Source: Brevundimonas vesicularis (GTDB lineage: Bacteria > Pseudomonadota > Alphaproteobacteria > Caulobacterales > Caulobacteraceae). Taken from it: a stretch of 64,000 nucleotides of DNA. This document shows positions 44,500 through 52,276 of the stretch, piece by piece (within the stretch, counting starts at the first letter, position 1; each line of letters begins with the position of its first letter). The translations under genes and the position numbers were made by a program. The stretch is from contig NZ_JACHLJ010000001.1 in assembly GCF_014204545.1 (NCBI RefSeq), forward strand, positions 1,488,001-1,552,000, written 5' to 3'. The notes beneath the pieces were generated by a model. That model searched no databases. It was not told the origin of the DNA and worked only from the letters and a program-made list of their open reading frames with translations.

Positions 44500-45864
44500 T
44501 CAGTACACGTCGCGGCGGTAGCGTCCCTCTTCCAGAAGGGTCAGCGCCACGTCCGCGCCCAGAGCGCTTTCCAGCGCGGCATGCACGCCTTGCGACATGC
44601 CTTCCAGACTGCCGCAGACATAGATCGCCGCGCCGCGCGCGACCCAGGCACGCAGTTCGTCGGCTGCAGCCGCGACCAGATTCTGCACATATTGGCCGTC
44701 GCCGGCGTCGCGCGAGAAGCTCCGGTCTATCCGCCGCAGCACGCCCGACGCCAGCCAAGCCTGCAACTCCGCATCGAAGAAGGCGTCATGCGCCTGCGTG
44801 CGTTCGCCGAACAGCAGCCAGGCGCCGCCCGCCGCCGTCCGCGCTTTCAGATGCGCGCGCAGGCCGGCGATGCCCGTGCCGTTGCCGATCAGGATCATCG
44901 GCGTTTCGTCCGCCGGGCCGTGGAAGCTGCGGTTGGTGCGCAGGCGCATCCCGATCTGATCGCCGAGCGCCAGGTCTTGCGTCAGCCATCCCGACGCTAG
45001 GCCCGGGGCGCCGTCGGGATGGCGAATCAGGCGGATCAGGAACTCGACCCGGCCGTCCGACGGCAGGGAGGCGATGGAGTATTCGCGCGAACCCGGCGTA
45101 ACGCCATCACGCTCGGGCAGGCCGACCTCGGCGATGTCGCCGGCCGACCAGTCAGGCGACGCGCCCATGGTCTCGAACGCCAGATGCCAGGCCTCGCCGC
45201 CGGGACTGCCGGGATTGACCAGGGTGCGTTCGACCAGCCGCCAAGGGTCGTAGGCCGGCGGGGTCCAGTCGGGGGCGGTGATGCTGCCGGTGATCTGGTT
45301 CAGTTGGTGCTGCCAGTGGCGGATGGCGCCGGCCTCGCCGTTATTGACCTCGACCATGTCGAAGAGGGGTTCGGCGCCCGCGCGTCGCAGCCAGCCGTCG
45401 ACCGCATGGCCGAAGCCGCAGAAACGATCGTAGCTGCGGTCGCCCAGGGCCAAGAGGCCGAAGCGCAGTCCTGACAGGTCCGTCGCTTCGCCCATGACCT
45501 TGCGCACGAACCGGGCGGCGCTGTCGGGCGGATCGCCCTCGCCCGTCGTGGAGACGATCAGCAGCGCCCGGTCCGTCGCCTTCAGCGTCTGCACATCCAG
45601 ATCGGCGAAGGACAGCACCCGCGCACCCACGCCGCCATCTCCCAAGGACCGCGCCGTCATCCACGCCAGTTCCTCGGCGAAACCCGTCTGGCTGGCGAAG
45701 GCGATCAGCACCGGCTGTCCCTCGCCTGCGCCCGCCAGAGCATCAGACCGCGCACGGGCCGCCGCCCTGGCCTTGCGTTCGTGCCAGACAATGACGGCGA
45801 TCAGGGCCAGCCAAAGCGCCAAGGCCCCGACCGCCCACAGCCAGCGCTGCGGATCGGCTGTCAC
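44500..45864 (-). CDS. Membrane-anchored diflavin reductase (flavodoxin + FAD/NAD(P)H domains)
   Basis: 454 aa from a GTG at 45862-45864, overlapping the apbE stop (GTGA). One N-terminal TM helix (about residues 8-27) with a basic cytoplasmic side. Flavodoxin domain about 50-190: IAFASQTGFAEELAWM, STTGEGDPP, LALGDRSYDRFCGFG. FAD domain with SREYSIASLP; NAD(P)H domain with ILIGNGTGIAGLRA and IYVCGSLEGMSQGVH and a C-terminal RYRRDVY as in CysJ. The layout equals sulfite-reductase alpha subunit and cytochrome P450 reductase, but tethered to the membrane. Last gene of the leftward iron locus; likely feeds electrons from NAD(P)H to the membrane and periplasmic partners. Confidence 0.88.
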   Translation of the reverse strand: MTADPQRWLWAVGALALWLALIAVIVWHERKARAAARARSDALAGAGEGQPVLIAFASQTGFAEELAWMTARSLGDGGVGARVLSFADLDVQTLKATDRALLIVSTTGEGDPPDSAARFVRKVMGEATDLSGLRFGLLALGDRSYDRFCGFGHAVDGWLRRAGAEPLFDMVEVNNGEAGAIRHWQHQLNQITGSITAPDWTPPAYDPWRLVERTLVNPGSPGGEAWHLAFETMGASPDWSAGDIAEVGLPERDGVTPGSREYSIASLPSDGRVEFLIRLIRHPDGAPGLASGWLTQDLALGDQIGMRLRTNRSFHGPADETPMILIGNGTGIAGLRAHLKARTAAGGAWLLFGERTQAHDAFFDAELQAWLASGVLRRIDRSFSRDAGDGQYVQNLVAAAADELRAWVARGAAIYVCGSLEGMSQGVHAALESALGADVALTLLEEGRYRRDVY

Positions 45865-46967
45865 CCCGGACGATCTCCGTCGTCGTCAAGCAAGGCGGCG
45901 AAGGCTGACGACATCCGCTCGACCGGCCCGCGCTCGGTGCGTTCGACGAAATGGGCCATCAGGCCGACGGCCTCGGCGTAGTCCGGTCCGTCGAACGGCC
46001 CCATGACGGTCAGGGCCGTGGCGTAGGCGTCGGCCATCATGGCCGAGGGGTGCAGGACGGTGACCGAACTCAGATTATTGCTGACCGGCCGCCCGGTCGA
46101 TCCGTCAATGGTGTGGGGATACAGGCGCCCCTCATGGCGGAACGCGCGGCGATAGTCGCCGCTGGTCGCCATGGCGAGATCGAACAACGCCGCCACGGTG
46201 TGGGGCGCGGGCGAACCCTCGACCCGCTCGATCTCGACCCACCACGGCTGGGCGTCTGGCTTGACGCCGCGCCCTTTCAACTCGCCCCCGATCTCGATCA
46301 GGTGCGAGGTCGCGCCCATGGCCATCAGGCGATCGGACACGCGGTCCACCGCATGACCCTTGGCGATACCGGAGAAGTCCAGCCTCATCCCGCCCATCTG
46401 CATCACCGCGCGCGCATCGCCGTTCAGCCGCAGCTTCTGCCAGCCCGAAACGGCCGCAGCCGCCGCAATCTCGTCCTCGGACGGGACGGGCAACAAGGCC
46501 GAGCGCGGTCCGGGCGGGCCGAAGCCCCACAGATCGACCAAGGCGCCCAGGGTCGGATCGACGGCGCCGTTGGTCTCGTCGCCCAGGGTCATCGCCGCAT
46601 CCAGCAGGTCCCAGAACGGCTGGGACACCGCCCAGACGCCGGCCGGCGCGGTGTTGAAGCGGCTGATTTCGCTGGACGGCTCCCACGGGCTGAACAGACC
46701 GACGACGGTCGCCAGTTCCTCTTCGATCGCAGACCGGATCTCGGCCTCGTCCACGCCTGGCGGAGCGATGACGCGCGCGCTCCAGGTCGTGCCCATGGTC
46801 TGGCCGCCCAGCGAACGGATCAGATCGCTGGGCGGACGAGGCGGCGCGCCTTCGATTGCGGGCACGAGGACGCGGTTGTCGGCGCGGTCGCCCAGAGGGG
46901 CGGCGTCGCCGATATTGATCGTGGTCGGGGCGGCGCGCGAACCGCGCGAGGGGGGAATGTCGGACAT
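45861..46967 (-). CDS. apbE: ApbE-type FAD:protein FMN transferase
   Basis: 368 aa from the ATG at 46965-46967. ApbE blocks: GGQTMGTTWSARV, FNTAPAGVWAVS, AMTLGDETNGAVDPTLGALVDLWGFG, LDFSGIAKGHAVDRV, HLIEIGGELKGRG, ATSGDYRRAF, HTIDGSTGRPVSNNL and VLHPSAMMADAYATAL (Mg site). The enzyme moves FMN from FAD onto Thr in the motif D-x-x-[ST]-G-A-[TS]. Unlike most ApbE proteins it has no signal peptide or lipobox: the N-terminal 40 residues are Pro/Arg/Asp rich. It follows the DUF4198 gene by 10 nt. The DUF2271 protein two genes upstream contains a matching target motif. Confidence 0.9.
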   Translation of the reverse strand: MSDIPPSRGSRAAPTTINIGDAAPLGDRADNRVLVPAIEGAPPRPPSDLIRSLGGQTMGTTWSARVIAPPGVDEAEIRSAIEEELATVVGLFSPWEPSSEISRFNTAPAGVWAVSQPFWDLLDAAMTLGDETNGAVDPTLGALVDLWGFGPPGPRSALLPVPSEDEIAAAAAVSGWQKLRLNGDARAVMQMGGMRLDFSGIAKGHAVDRVSDRLMAMGATSHLIEIGGELKGRGVKPDAQPWWVEIERVEGSPAPHTVAALFDLAMATSGDYRRAFRHEGRLYPHTIDGSTGRPVSNNLSSVTVLHPSAMMADAYATALTVMGPFDGPDYAEAVGLMAHFVERTERGPVERMSSAFAALLDDDGDRPG

Positions 46968-46977
46968 GGCCCTTCGC

Positions 46978-47778
46978 TTAGGGCAGGACTTCCATCGCCG
47001 CCACATAGATGGCGTTGGAACCCAGCGTTTCACCCTGGCCTTCGGTGCGGACCGAGGCGTTCAGCCAATACATGCCGGCTTCCGGCCAGGAGATGGTGAA
47101 GGCGCCCTCGGCGTTCGTTTTGAGCGTCGATTCTTCGGGGTTGTCGCGGTAACGCAAACCGCCGCGCGCCACGGTGACGTCGATGTCAGCCGCCGGCTGG
47201 CCGTTGTTCAGCAGCTTGAAGATGGCAGGCTCGCCCACCACCAGATCGTTCGGGTGGGTGACGGGAACCAGCTCAAGCCCTTCGCCGGTCGTCTTGAAGA
47301 CGGTGTCGGTCGGATTGTTCAGGGTGACGAAGGTCTCGATGCGGCTGGCGGTGCGGGTCGCCTGAACATTGGTCGCGCCCTCGGGCAGGCCCGCCGGGTA
47401 TTCCGAGGCCGCGCCGCGCCAGCGCTTCTGTTCACCGTTCAGGGTGTAGCTGGCCATCACGCCGTTCATGACGTTGGCGATCTTGTAGGTGCCGTTCTGG
47501 GTCAGATGGGCGTCGAAGGTCGAGCGATAGCGGCCCTGCATGGCGTTCGCGGGCTGGACCGCCGAGCCATCCGGCGCGGTGATGGTCAGGCCGGTCAGGC
47601 GCATGGCGGCGTGATCGGGGTTGAACACCTGGTTCGACATGCCCGCGTCGAACCCGACCCAGGCGTCCGTGCCTGACAGGGTCGTGGCGGTGGGCGCCAG
47701 CCAGGCGCGGTGGGCCTGGGCGGCCATGGGGGCGGCCAGGGCTGCAGCCAGCGTCAGCAGGGCGATCGTCTTCTTCAT
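46978..47778 (-). CDS. Periplasmic DUF4198 protein
   Basis: 266 aa with a signal peptide (MKKTIALLTLAAALAAPMAA, cleavage after QA). Mature start HRAWLAPTATTLSGTDAWVGF is the DUF4198/NikM-like beginning, where an N-terminal His after cleavage can bind metal. Two Ig-like beta domains follow (LTGLTITAPDGS..., VTHPNDLVVGEPAIFKLLNNG). Such proteins accompany metal-uptake genes. Lies 11 nt after DUF2271 and 10 nt before apbE, so it is within the operon. Likely a periplasmic metal- or cofactor-binding helper; exact role unknown. Confidence 0.85.
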   Translation of the reverse strand: MKKTIALLTLAAALAAPMAAQAHRAWLAPTATTLSGTDAWVGFDAGMSNQVFNPDHAAMRLTGLTITAPDGSAVQPANAMQGRYRSTFDAHLTQNGTYKIANVMNGVMASYTLNGEQKRWRGAASEYPAGLPEGATNVQATRTASRIETFVTLNNPTDTVFKTTGEGLELVPVTHPNDLVVGEPAIFKLLNNGQPAADIDVTVARGGLRYRDNPEESTLKTNAEGAFTISWPEAGMYWLNASVRTEGQGETLGSNAIYVAAMEVLP

Positions 47779-47789
47779 GGTCTTGATCC

Positions 47790-48302
47790 TTAGCGAGAGA
47801 CGGCGACGCGCACGGCGCCCAGTTCGGTGGAGCCGGTTCCGGCGCCGGTGTTGGCCGAGCCCCAGCGGAAGGGCACGCGCACGACTTCGCGTCCGCCCAG
47901 TTCGCGGGCCGCCTCGACGACGATGTTGTACTGGCCGGGCTGAAGGTTGCGCAGCCGGGTGGCGGGCACGGTGACGGTCTGGCGGCCCGGCGCGCGCGTG
48001 GCGCCGGATACGCCGTCGGCCGGCAGGCTCATGGCGCGACCGCCCTTGCGCCACCAGGTGCGCAGATCCTTCAGCCAGTCCTTGCCGTCGCCTTCGTTGT
48101 TGCGGGTCTGCTGATACCAGACGGCCAGGGTGCGTTCGGCGGACTGGTCCGGCTTTTCGATCCACACCGCGACATAGGGGCGATGATAGGAGGCGGTGTT
48201 CAGGCGCGGAATCTCGACCGACACCGTCAGGTCGGCGGCCATGGCGGGCGCTGCGGCGGCGGCCAGGCCGACGGTGGTGATGACGACGGGGAGAAGGCGC
48301 AT
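47790..48302 (-). CDS. Periplasmic DUF2271 protein with an FMN-attachment motif
   Basis: 170 aa with a signal peptide (MRLLPVVITTVGLAAAAAPA, cleavage after MAA). The DUF2271 core has YHRPYVAVWIEKPDQSAERTL and TWWRKGGRAMSL. Residues 96-102 read DGVSGAT (bases 47997-48017), which fits the D-x-x-[ST]-G-A-[TS] motif that ApbE uses to attach FMN through a phosphoester to the last Thr (T102 here). An apbE gene sits two genes downstream, so this is probably a covalent flavoprotein in the periplasm. It follows PepSY by 11 nt. Confidence 0.85.
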   Translation of the reverse strand: MRLLPVVITTVGLAAAAAPAMAADLTVSVEIPRLNTASYHRPYVAVWIEKPDQSAERTLAVWYQQTRNNEGDGKDWLKDLRTWWRKGGRAMSLPADGVSGATRAPGRQTVTVPATRLRNLQPGQYNIVVEAARELGGREVVRVPFRWGSANTGAGTGSTELGAVRVAVSR

Positions 48303-48313
48303 CGGAAAACTCG

Positions 48314-48991
48314 TCAGTGAATGAAGATCAGGGCGATGACGACGGGGATCAGCAGGCCCAGAGCCGCCAGCGGCCAGGTCGAGGGCCGACCCTTGGCGTG
48401 CAGGAGCATCAGACCCAGCCCCGTCAGGGCGAAGATGGTGCAGGCGACGGCGAACACGTCGATGAACCAGAACCAGACCACCCCGGCGTTGCGGCCCTTG
48501 TGCAGGTCGTTGAGGTAGGCGATCCAGCCACGCGTCGTCTTCTCATGCAGGGTCTCGCCGGTCGAACGGTCGATGGTGACCCAGCCGTCGCCGCCAGGCG
48601 TGGCCAGGGCGACATAGACTTCTTCCGCCGTCGTCTCGGTCGGCTTGCCGGCGATCTCGACCTTGAGCGCCTCGGACGCCCACCGCGCGACAGCGTCGGG
48701 GACAGGATCGGTCGTCTCCTGCGGGAAGCTCGCCAGCCGCTGCAACAGGGGCGTCGGCAAGGTCGCGGTCTGTTCGACCGTCACCGGATCGCCGGGGATC
48801 GAGGCCGCATGGTTCAGGGTGAGGCCGGTGATCGCGAACAGGATCATGCCGACCAGGCTGACCGCCGCTGAAATCCAGTGCCAGCTATGCAGCTGCTTCA
48901 GCCAGAACGACCGTGCGCCGTTCAGCGCCGCCTTGGGTTTGGGGCCCTTGGATGCGGTTTCGGCCTGACGCTGTGTGGCGAGTTCGGTCAC
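48314..48991 (-). CDS. PepSY-type inner-membrane protein
   Basis: 225 aa with three membrane spans (about residues 40-62, 168-190 and 198-222) and a periplasmic PepSY-like domain between the first two (VARWASEALKVEIAG, VTIDRSTGETLHEKTTRGW). His residues in WLKQLHSWHW, LTLNHAAS and YLNDLHKGRNAG resemble the possible haem-ligand positions of PiuB/PepSY_TM proteins. It begins the second transcription unit of the iron locus with a Fur-box-like palindrome 19 nt upstream. Likely carries electrons across the membrane to periplasmic acceptors; inferred. Confidence 0.86.
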   Translation of the reverse strand: MTELATQRQAETASKGPKPKAALNGARSFWLKQLHSWHWISAAVSLVGMILFAITGLTLNHAASIPGDPVTVEQTATLPTPLLQRLASFPQETTDPVPDAVARWASEALKVEIAGKPTETTAEEVYVALATPGGDGWVTIDRSTGETLHEKTTRGWIAYLNDLHKGRNAGVVWFWFIDVFAVACTIFALTGLGLMLLHAKGRPSTWPLAALGLLIPVVIALIFIH

Positions 48992-49009
48992 GGGCTCGCT
49001 GTGCCATTG

Positions 49010-49026
49010 TTGCGAACGGGTTGCAA
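49010..49026 (-). promoter_or_regulatory. Fur-box-like palindrome before the PepSY operon
   Basis: TTGCGA-ACGGG-TTGCAA has the same 6-5-6 layout as the two palindromes before the TonB receptor, with one mismatch in the right arm. It lies 19 nt upstream of the PepSY start, in the only gap between the oxygenase and PepSY genes. Confidence 0.55.
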
Positions 49027-49058
49027 TAGCATTTAGCGGCGTCGTGGCGCCCTGGGCG

Positions 49059-49757
49059 TCAAACCTCGGTCCAGCGCCGCAGCAGATTGTGATAGACGCC
49101 GGTCAGTTCGATCACCGCCTGATCCTTTGGCCCCTTTTCGGACGCTACGCGCTGGGTGGCGATGTCTAAGCGGAACAGGGTCTCGCGATCGGCGTCGTCG
49201 CGCACCAGGCTCTGCATCCACATGAAGGACGACACCCGCGCGCCGCGCGTCACCGACGTGACCCGGTGTAGGCTCTTGGACGGATAGAGGACCAGATCGC
49301 CTGCCGGCAGCTTGATCGCCTGCGACCCGTACATCTCCTCGATGATCAACTCGCCGCCGTCGTAGTCCTCGGGCTCCGACAGGAACAGGGTCGCCGACAG
49401 GTCGCTGCGAATGCGGATCGGCCCGCCGGTGCGGGACTGGCGGATGGCGTTGTCGACATGCAGTCCGAACTCACCCCCGCCTTCGTAGCGGTTGAACAGG
49501 GGCGGAAAGATCGTGTGCGGCAGGGCCGCGGCCACAAACATCGGATTGGCGTTCAGCGCCTGGACGACCAGGGCCGACACCTCTTTCGCCACGTCCGAAT
49601 CCTCGGGCAGTTGAAGGTTCTTCTTCGCCGTCGCCGATTGATGGCCCGAGGTGGCGTTGCCGTCCGACCACGGCCCGGCGTCCAGCCGCGCACGCAAAGC
49701 CTTGACCTCGGCCTTGGAGAAGACTTCCGGAATCTGCAGCAGCACGGGCGTTCTCAC
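49059..49757 (-). CDS. piuC: PiuC/YbiX-type Fe(II)/2-oxoglutarate PKHD hydroxylase
   Basis: 232 aa from a GTG at 49755-49757; a second GTG four codons later ([10 protein letters not shown]) matches the family N-terminus equally well. Core motif [10 protein letters not shown] supplies the H-x-D iron ligands, [11 protein letters not shown] the distal His and Arg that binds 2-oxoglutarate, with [13 protein letters not shown] between. The C-terminal RRWTEV is typical of PiuC. It probably modifies a siderophore or receptor-linked substrate. It lies 63 nt after the TonB-receptor gene, separated by a hairpin, and before the PepSY operon. Confidence 0.9.
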   Translation of the reverse strand: MRTPVLLQIPEVFSKAEVKALRARLDAGPWSDGNATSGHQSATAKKNLQLPEDSDVAKEVSALVVQALNANPMFVAAALPHTIFPPLFNRYEGGGEFGLHVDNAIRQSRTGGPIRIRSDLSATLFLSEPEDYDGGELIIEEMYGSQAIKLPAGDLVLYPSKSLHRVTSVTRGARVSSFMWMQSLVRDDADRETLFRLDIATQRVASEKGPKDQAVIELTGVYHNLLRRWTEV

Positions 49758-49768
49758 TGAAAGACGAA

Positions 49769-49796
49769 ACGGCCCCGCGGGGCATCGCGGGGCCGT
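49769..49796 (-). terminator. Terminator/attenuator after the TonB receptor
   Basis: ACGGCCCCGC (49769-49778) pairs with GCGGGGCCGT (49787-49796), a 10-bp stem with an 8-nt loop. On the minus strand it is followed by TTTCGTCTTTC, a weak U-tract, just before the piuC start. It would damp read-through from the receptor into piuC. Confidence 0.75.
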
Positions 49797-49820
49797 CAGA
49801 TTAGGCCGGGGAAGCAGCCT

Positions 49821-52181
49821 TTAGAAGCGCAGGTTCAGGGCCAGGATGGCCTGGCGACCTGCGGCCACATCGGCGTGGTGAACGCCGTTGGTGCGCATGA
49901 TGTAGTCCTCGTCCGTCGCATTCTTGACGTTCAGCTGAAGCGTCGCGCGATCCGTCAGATCATAGGCGGCGAAGGCGTCCACGCGGGTCCATTCGGGCGC
50001 ATAGATGCGGTTGTTCCCGCCGCCTGCGCCGCCCTGATTCCCGCCCAGAGACTTGGACGTGTAGTAGACGCCGCCGCCGACCGTCAGCCGGGGCAGGACG
50101 CGATAGGTGGTGAACAGGCTGGCGCTGTGCTTGGGCGTATTGGCCAGCGGCAGACCTTGCAGCGGATTGACGGTTGAGACGGGGGGCGTGCCCGACACGA
50201 CCACGGCCGCCTTGGTCAGTTCGGAGTCCATGTAGGTATAGCCGCCGAACACGGTCCACTTCGGCGTGATGCTGCCCGACACGCCCAGCTCAAAGCCGTT
50301 GACCTCGACCTCGCCTTCCTGACGGAAGATGTTGGGCTCAACCAGGATCAGGGCGTTCTTGCGGTTCAGATGGAAGGCGGCTGCCGACAGGGCGAGACGG
50401 TCGTTCAAGACATTGGCCTTGGCGCCGATCTCGAAGCTTTCGGTGTCTTCCGGATCCAGGACGGTGTTGGCGACGCCATCGACCGTGCCCGTACCGCCCG
50501 AGGCGTTCTGGTCGCCCGCTGAAATGGTCGGTGGGGTCGAGGAGGTGGACCAGGACGCGTAGACGCTGCTGTTCTGCGTCGGCTTGAACACCAGACCGAC
50601 CTGATAGTTGGTGAACTCCCAGGTCTGTTCCGGCACAGCCGTATAGCCGGTCGTGGTCCAGACGCCGGCCGACTGGGTCGCGGTCGCATTGACGCCCTTG
50701 ACCGAATACTGGTCCCAGCGAACGCCCAGGTTCAGGATCAGTCGCTCGCTCAGGGTGATGCTGTCGTTGGCGTAGACGCCGATGGCTTCGGTCGTGTTCG
50801 AGCTGGTCGGGCCGCGATTTATCACGCCGGTCCAGGCGTCTTCGGGACTGGGATTATAGACCGGTGTGCAGTCTCCCGCACCCAGCGCCCCGGCCGCGGT
50901 CGGATACGACCCGGTGACGGTCGTCAGATCGGTCGGACAGGCCGAGCCCGAGGTGGTGTAGGTCGAATAGGAGGCGTTCTTGTTGTGCTCGCGCGACAGC
51001 TCCACGCCGACGTCATAGCTGTGCTTGATCGAACCGGTGGCGAACTGGCCGAAGACGTCCGTCACATTGGCCAGTGTGGTGACCGGGTTCCAGCGGGTCT
51101 TGGCGCCCCGCTTCATCCAGTAGGTCCCGTCCGCCGCGCGTCCGACATAGCCGCCGTCGCCGGGGTTGGTGACGATGTAGTCATTCAGCGTCTGCGAATA
51201 GCGGCTGACGTTGCGGATCGTGGCGAAATCGTTGAGGCGATGCTCGGCCTTGAAGGTGAAGGTATCCACCTCATTGGTCAGGTAGTCGCGCGCCTTCAGC
51301 CCATAGAAGCTGTCGTAGGGCACATCCAGAACGCCGCTGTCGGTCGTGCGCGACTGGATCTTGGTGAACAGCGGAATGCCGTAGTCGGGCATCTGGTCGC
51401 TGGTCAGGTGGTAGTAGCTGAAGACCATCGACGAGGGCGTCCCCAGACCGGCGCCCAGGCTGATGGCCGCACCCCATTTGTCGTAGTCGACGGCGTCGCG
51501 GCCGGGCACGTCGCCCTGGGCGCCCATCAGGTTGATACGCAGGGCGGCGGTCGCGCCCAGCGGCAGGTTCGCATCGACCGTACCGCGCAGATAGCCGTCC
51601 GTGCCCGCGCCCGCGCTGACATTGGTGAAGGCGTTCAGCTTGGGCGATTTGGAGGCCAGGTTGATGCTGCCGCCGCCCGAACCGCGTCCCGAATAGACGG
51701 CGTCTGGCCCCTTGATGACCTCGACCTGTTCCAGGTTGAAGACCTCGCGCTGCTGGCCGCCCGTGTCACGAATGCCGTCTACGAAGATGTTGTTGCCCGA
51801 CGATTGCCCCCGGATGAAGGGACGATCGGCCAGGGGCTGACCGCCCTCACCGGCCCCGAAGGTGATGCCGGGGGAATTGGACAGCAGGTCCTGCAACGAC
51901 GAGGCCGAGGTCTGTTCGATGATGGCCTGGGGGATGACCGTCACGGCGCGCGGCGTGTCCACCAGGGGCGCGACGAACTCGGGGCTGACGGGGGCCGGCT
52001 TCTTGAACTGACCGTTGACGTCGATCGTGCCCAGATTGGCGGGCTGGGACTGGTCGGCCGTGACGACCACGCCGTCCTCGGCGGTCACGTCAGCGGCGAT
52101 GGCGGGGGCGGCGACCAGCATGCCGGCGGCGCTGGAGGCGAACAGAAGCGAGCGGAGCGCGGCGGCGCGGGATTCGGACAT
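49821..52181 (-). CDS. TonB-dependent siderophore receptor (PiuA/Fiu-like)
   Basis: 786 aa from the ATG at 52179-52181; signal peptide about residues 1-30 (ends APAIAADV). A possible TonB box is DGVVVTAD (about residue 35). Plug domain with DTPRAVTVIPQAIIEQT, LLSNSPGITFGAGEGG and PFIRGQSSGNNIFVDGIRD; 22-strand barrel ending ILALNLRF. The plug is of the ferric-siderophore type. PiuC plus PepSY next to it is the PiuA/Fiu context for catecholate siderophores. Two Fur-box-like palindromes lie 26-90 nt upstream, so iron starvation should induce it. Confidence 0.93.
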   Translation of the reverse strand: MSESRAAALRSLLFASSAAGMLVAAPAIAADVTAEDGVVVTADQSQPANLGTIDVNGQFKKPAPVSPEFVAPLVDTPRAVTVIPQAIIEQTSASSLQDLLSNSPGITFGAGEGGQPLADRPFIRGQSSGNNIFVDGIRDTGGQQREVFNLEQVEVIKGPDAVYSGRGSGGGSINLASKSPKLNAFTNVSAGAGTDGYLRGTVDANLPLGATAALRINLMGAQGDVPGRDAVDYDKWGAAISLGAGLGTPSSMVFSYYHLTSDQMPDYGIPLFTKIQSRTTDSGVLDVPYDSFYGLKARDYLTNEVDTFTFKAEHRLNDFATIRNVSRYSQTLNDYIVTNPGDGGYVGRAADGTYWMKRGAKTRWNPVTTLANVTDVFGQFATGSIKHSYDVGVELSREHNKNASYSTYTTSGSACPTDLTTVTGSYPTAAGALGAGDCTPVYNPSPEDAWTGVINRGPTSSNTTEAIGVYANDSITLSERLILNLGVRWDQYSVKGVNATATQSAGVWTTTGYTAVPEQTWEFTNYQVGLVFKPTQNSSVYASWSTSSTPPTISAGDQNASGGTGTVDGVANTVLDPEDTESFEIGAKANVLNDRLALSAAAFHLNRKNALILVEPNIFRQEGEVEVNGFELGVSGSITPKWTVFGGYTYMDSELTKAAVVVSGTPPVSTVNPLQGLPLANTPKHSASLFTTYRVLPRLTVGGGVYYTSKSLGGNQGGAGGGNNRIYAPEWTRVDAFAAYDLTDRATLQLNVKNATDEDYIMRTNGVHHADVAAGRQAILALNLRF

Positions 52182-52206
52182 ACTCTTGCGACCTTTTGGT
52201 CTGATT

Positions 52207-52223
52207 TTGCGATGCGCTCGCAA
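52207..52223 (-). promoter_or_regulatory. Fur-box-like palindrome 1 upstream of the TonB receptor
   Basis: TTGCGA-TGCGC-TCGCAA, a perfect 6-bp inverted repeat with 5-nt spacer, 26 nt upstream of the receptor start. The 17-nt layout matches a 7-1-7 Fur box. Near-identical sites at 52253-52271 and 49010-49026. Confidence 0.6.
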
Positions 52224-52252
52224 TAACCAGCTCCACAGGAAGGCACAAGACA

Positions 52253-52271
52253 ATTGCGAACAAATCGCAAT
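52253..52271 (-). promoter_or_regulatory. Fur-box-like palindrome 2 upstream of the TonB receptor
   Basis: ATTGCGA-ACAAA-TCGCAAT, a perfect 7-bp inverted repeat with 5-nt spacer, 72 nt upstream of the receptor start and 6 nt from the Anbu stop. It is the best of the three sites. Two boxes in tandem are usual for strong iron repression. Confidence 0.65.
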
Positions 52272-52276
52272 CTTAA

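Noticed and set aside
44500-45864. CysJ (assimilatory sulfite reductase)
   Set aside because: It has a TM anchor and no cysI nearby; the operon is an iron locus.
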